Source: Phocaeicola_A sp045647865 (GTDB taxonomy: Bacteria; Bacteroidota; Bacteroidia; Bacteroidales; Bacteroidaceae). From it: a stretch of DNA of 64,000 bases. The stretch is from the NCBI GenBank assembly GCA_045647865.1, contig JAZRMW010000040.1, forward strand, positions 1 to 64,000. Reading direction: 5' to 3'. Below, piece by piece: positions 62,768-64,000 of this stretch. The stretch's first letter is position 1. Each line of letters starts with the position of its first letter. The position numbers were made by a program, and so were the translations under genes. The notes beneath the pieces were generated by a model. That model did no database searches, was not told the origin of the DNA, and saw only the letters and a list, made by a program, of their open reading frames with translations.

Positions 62768-62792
62768 AAGGGGGAGAATATCCCCCTTTTTT
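62768..62792 (+). terminator. Intrinsic terminator of the PepSY-like gene
   Basis: Stem AAGGGGGA (62768-62775) / TCCCCCTT (62781-62788) followed by a T-run. Confidence 0.85.
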
Positions 62793-62794
62793 CA

Positions 62795-62802
62795 TATATT
62801 TG
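62795..62802 (+). promoter_or_regulatory. -7 promoter element for the CotH-family gene
   Basis: TATATTTG matches TAnnTTTG, 31 nt before the ATG at 62834. Confidence 0.5.
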
Positions 62803-62833
62803 CACCAATTAAGATTATTAAAAAATAAATGAA

Positions 62834-64000
62834 ATGAAAATACGCCGATTATTGATGTCATTTTTGGGCCTGATGACCATTTCAACGTCTTGGGCTCAAG
62901 TACAATTCAGTCAGCCGCATGGATTGTATGAAGTGGATGAGTTGACAGTAACCATCATTCCTTCTGAAGAGGGATTGGATATTCGTTATACTACAGATGG
63001 ATCTTTACCTACTATGCAAAGTCCCTTATATAAAGAACCTCTGAAGTTGAAAGAAACCGCACTTTTGCGTGCTTGTGAGGTATGGGACGAATCAACGCTT
63101 TCTCCAGTTACGACAGCCTCTTATATTTTCATGGAATCTGTAATGAACCAATCGAATAATCCTGAAGGTTATCCTACGGAATGGGGAAAATTTACAGATA
63201 TACAAGGAAAAGCTCCTGCAGATTATGAAATGGATCCGGAGATGACCCATGATGAAGAATTGCGTCCGAAGATTATGCAAGGATTGCGTGATTTGCCTAT
63301 TCTTTCGTTGGTGACAGATAAAGAGAATCTTTTCAGTCACGAGAATGATACTGCACGTGGTGGTATCTATATTTTTACTGGTCCTCCGGTAGGTGATGCA
63401 ACGGGACATGGATGGACTCGTCCGGCCAGTGCAGAATTAATTGGTGGTCCCCAAGGACATGATATGCAGATTGATTGTGGATTACGGTTGCATGGAGGAC
63501 ATGGACGTCTGGCGGAAAAGAATCCTAAGCATTCTTTCCGACTGGTGTTCAAGAAGGAATATGGACCAGGAACGTTGGAGTATCCCATCTATGGTGAAAA
63601 TGAACCTGCAAAGTTCAATCAATTGGTGCTTCGCTGTCATTTTGGTAATACATGGCAACATTGGGGAGGGGCGCGTGACAAGGCACAATATACCCGTGAT
63701 TTATGGGCACGAAAAATGCAGAAACGTATGGGCCATGTAGCTGTAAATGGTATTCATGTACATGTGTTTCTCAATGGTATGTATTGGGGACTTTATAACA
63801 TCGCCGAGCGTATTGATGATGAGTATGGAAAACAACATTTGGGTGGTAAAAAGAGTGACTACGATGTCATCAAAATTGAAGAATCTAACGGAGTTGGTCT
63901 TGAAGCTTCGGAAGGAAATAGAGATGCGTGGGATGAAATGATAAGGACTGTATCTCGGGCTTCTGATGATGCTTATTATTATCGGTTGCAAGGCTTGAAT
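62834..64000 (+). CDS. CotH-family protein with chitobiase-like N-terminal domain, cut by the right edge
   Basis: 389 residues are visible and the frame is open to the edge. A signal peptide ends near SWAQ (residue 21). A beta-sandwich like the C-terminal domain of chitobiases/beta-hexosaminidases follows (about 30-95, IRYTTDGSLPTMQSPLY). Then a CotH-type region has CGLRLHGGHGRLAEKNPKHS (about 220), FRLVFKKEYGPG, FNQLVLRCHFGNTW, and NGMYWGLYNIAERIDD (about 315-330), typical of the CotH kinase-like family. In spores CotH is an atypical secreted protein kinase; in Bacteroidota such proteins are common surface proteins of unknown role. The C-terminus is missing. Confidence 0.85.
   Translation, partial: MKIRRLLMSFLGLMTISTSWAQVQFSQPHGLYEVDELTVTIIPSEEGLDIRYTTDGSLPTMQSPLYKEPLKLKETALLRACEVWDESTLSPVTTASYIFMESVMNQSNNPEGYPTEWGKFTDIQGKAPADYEMDPEMTHDEELRPKIMQGLRDLPILSLVTDKENLFSHENDTARGGIYIFTGPPVGDATGHGWTRPASAELIGGPQGHDMQIDCGLRLHGGHGRLAEKNPKHSFRLVFKKEYGPGTLEYPIYGENEPAKFNQLVLRCHFGNTWQHWGGARDKAQYTRDLWARKMQKRMGHVAVNGIHVHVFLNGMYWGLYNIAERIDDEYGKQHLGGKKSDYDVIKIEESNGVGLEASEGNRDAWDEMIRTVSRASDDAYYYRLQGLN

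Overview
The window looks like a chromosomal segment of a gut-type Bacteroidales species (Bacteroidaceae or Prevotellaceae; I cannot decide the genus from sequence alone). The reasons are paired SusC/SusD genes, a hybrid two-component regulator, many lipoproteins with a Cys lipobox, Bacteroidetes-type promoters (TAnnTTTG at -7), and housekeeping proteins of Bacteroidales type (DUF5063 protein, aminoacyl-histidine dipeptidase, FloA/NfeD, FtsK with a long acidic linker). No rRNA, tRNA, CRISPR array, transposase or phage gene was found.

Region 1 (1 to about 23,000) is mostly core genome. From the left: a possible gene end at the edge; a minus-strand operon ttcA, DUF486 protein and a 51-residue Pmp3/YqaE protein closed by a hairpin terminator; a TPR/beta-propeller protein; NfeD plus FloA ended by a strong terminator; a rhamnogalacturonan acetylesterase-like SGNH hydrolase directly followed by a nucleoside phosphorylase; a lipoprotein alpha/beta hydrolase; a small membrane ORF and a YbdG-like mechanosensitive channel; rplU-rpmA; trxB; ftsK-lolA; a DUF5063 protein, an RNase D-like exonuclease and an RlmI-like methyltransferase; an alanine/glycine:cation symporter; a GH43 enzyme; and a two-gene operon of a flippase-like membrane protein and pepD.

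Region 2 (23,000 to 64,000) is a large polysaccharide utilisation locus (PUL), all on the plus strand. It starts with a GH31 enzyme. Then comes a transport block: FAS1 lipoprotein, SusC, SusD, FAS1 lipoprotein, FAS1 lipoprotein, SusC, SusD, closed by a terminator. A 1.36-kb repeat-rich gap precedes a 1304-residue hybrid two-component sensor/regulator, and a second repeat-bearing gap follows it. The enzyme block follows: a 1253-residue multi-module surface protein with no recognised catalytic domain, a CE1-like esterase, a tandem GH43-CBM6/GH43-CBM6 enzyme, a fused CE6-CE1 esterase, a second GH31, a PepSY-like lipoprotein, and a CotH-family protein cut by the right edge.

Inferred function: the esterases (acetyl and feruloyl type), the GH43 modules (arabinofuranosidase/xylosidase type) and the GH31 enzymes (alpha-xylosidase/alpha-glucosidase type) together suggest a decorated, acetylated plant hemicellulose such as arabinoxylan. 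No endo-xylanase lies in the window. The most unusual features are the three FAS1 lipoproteins interleaved with two SusCD pairs, the large non-enzymatic protein with a sorting-signal-like tail shared with the neighbouring esterase, and the families of repeats and palindromes on both sides of the regulator gene.
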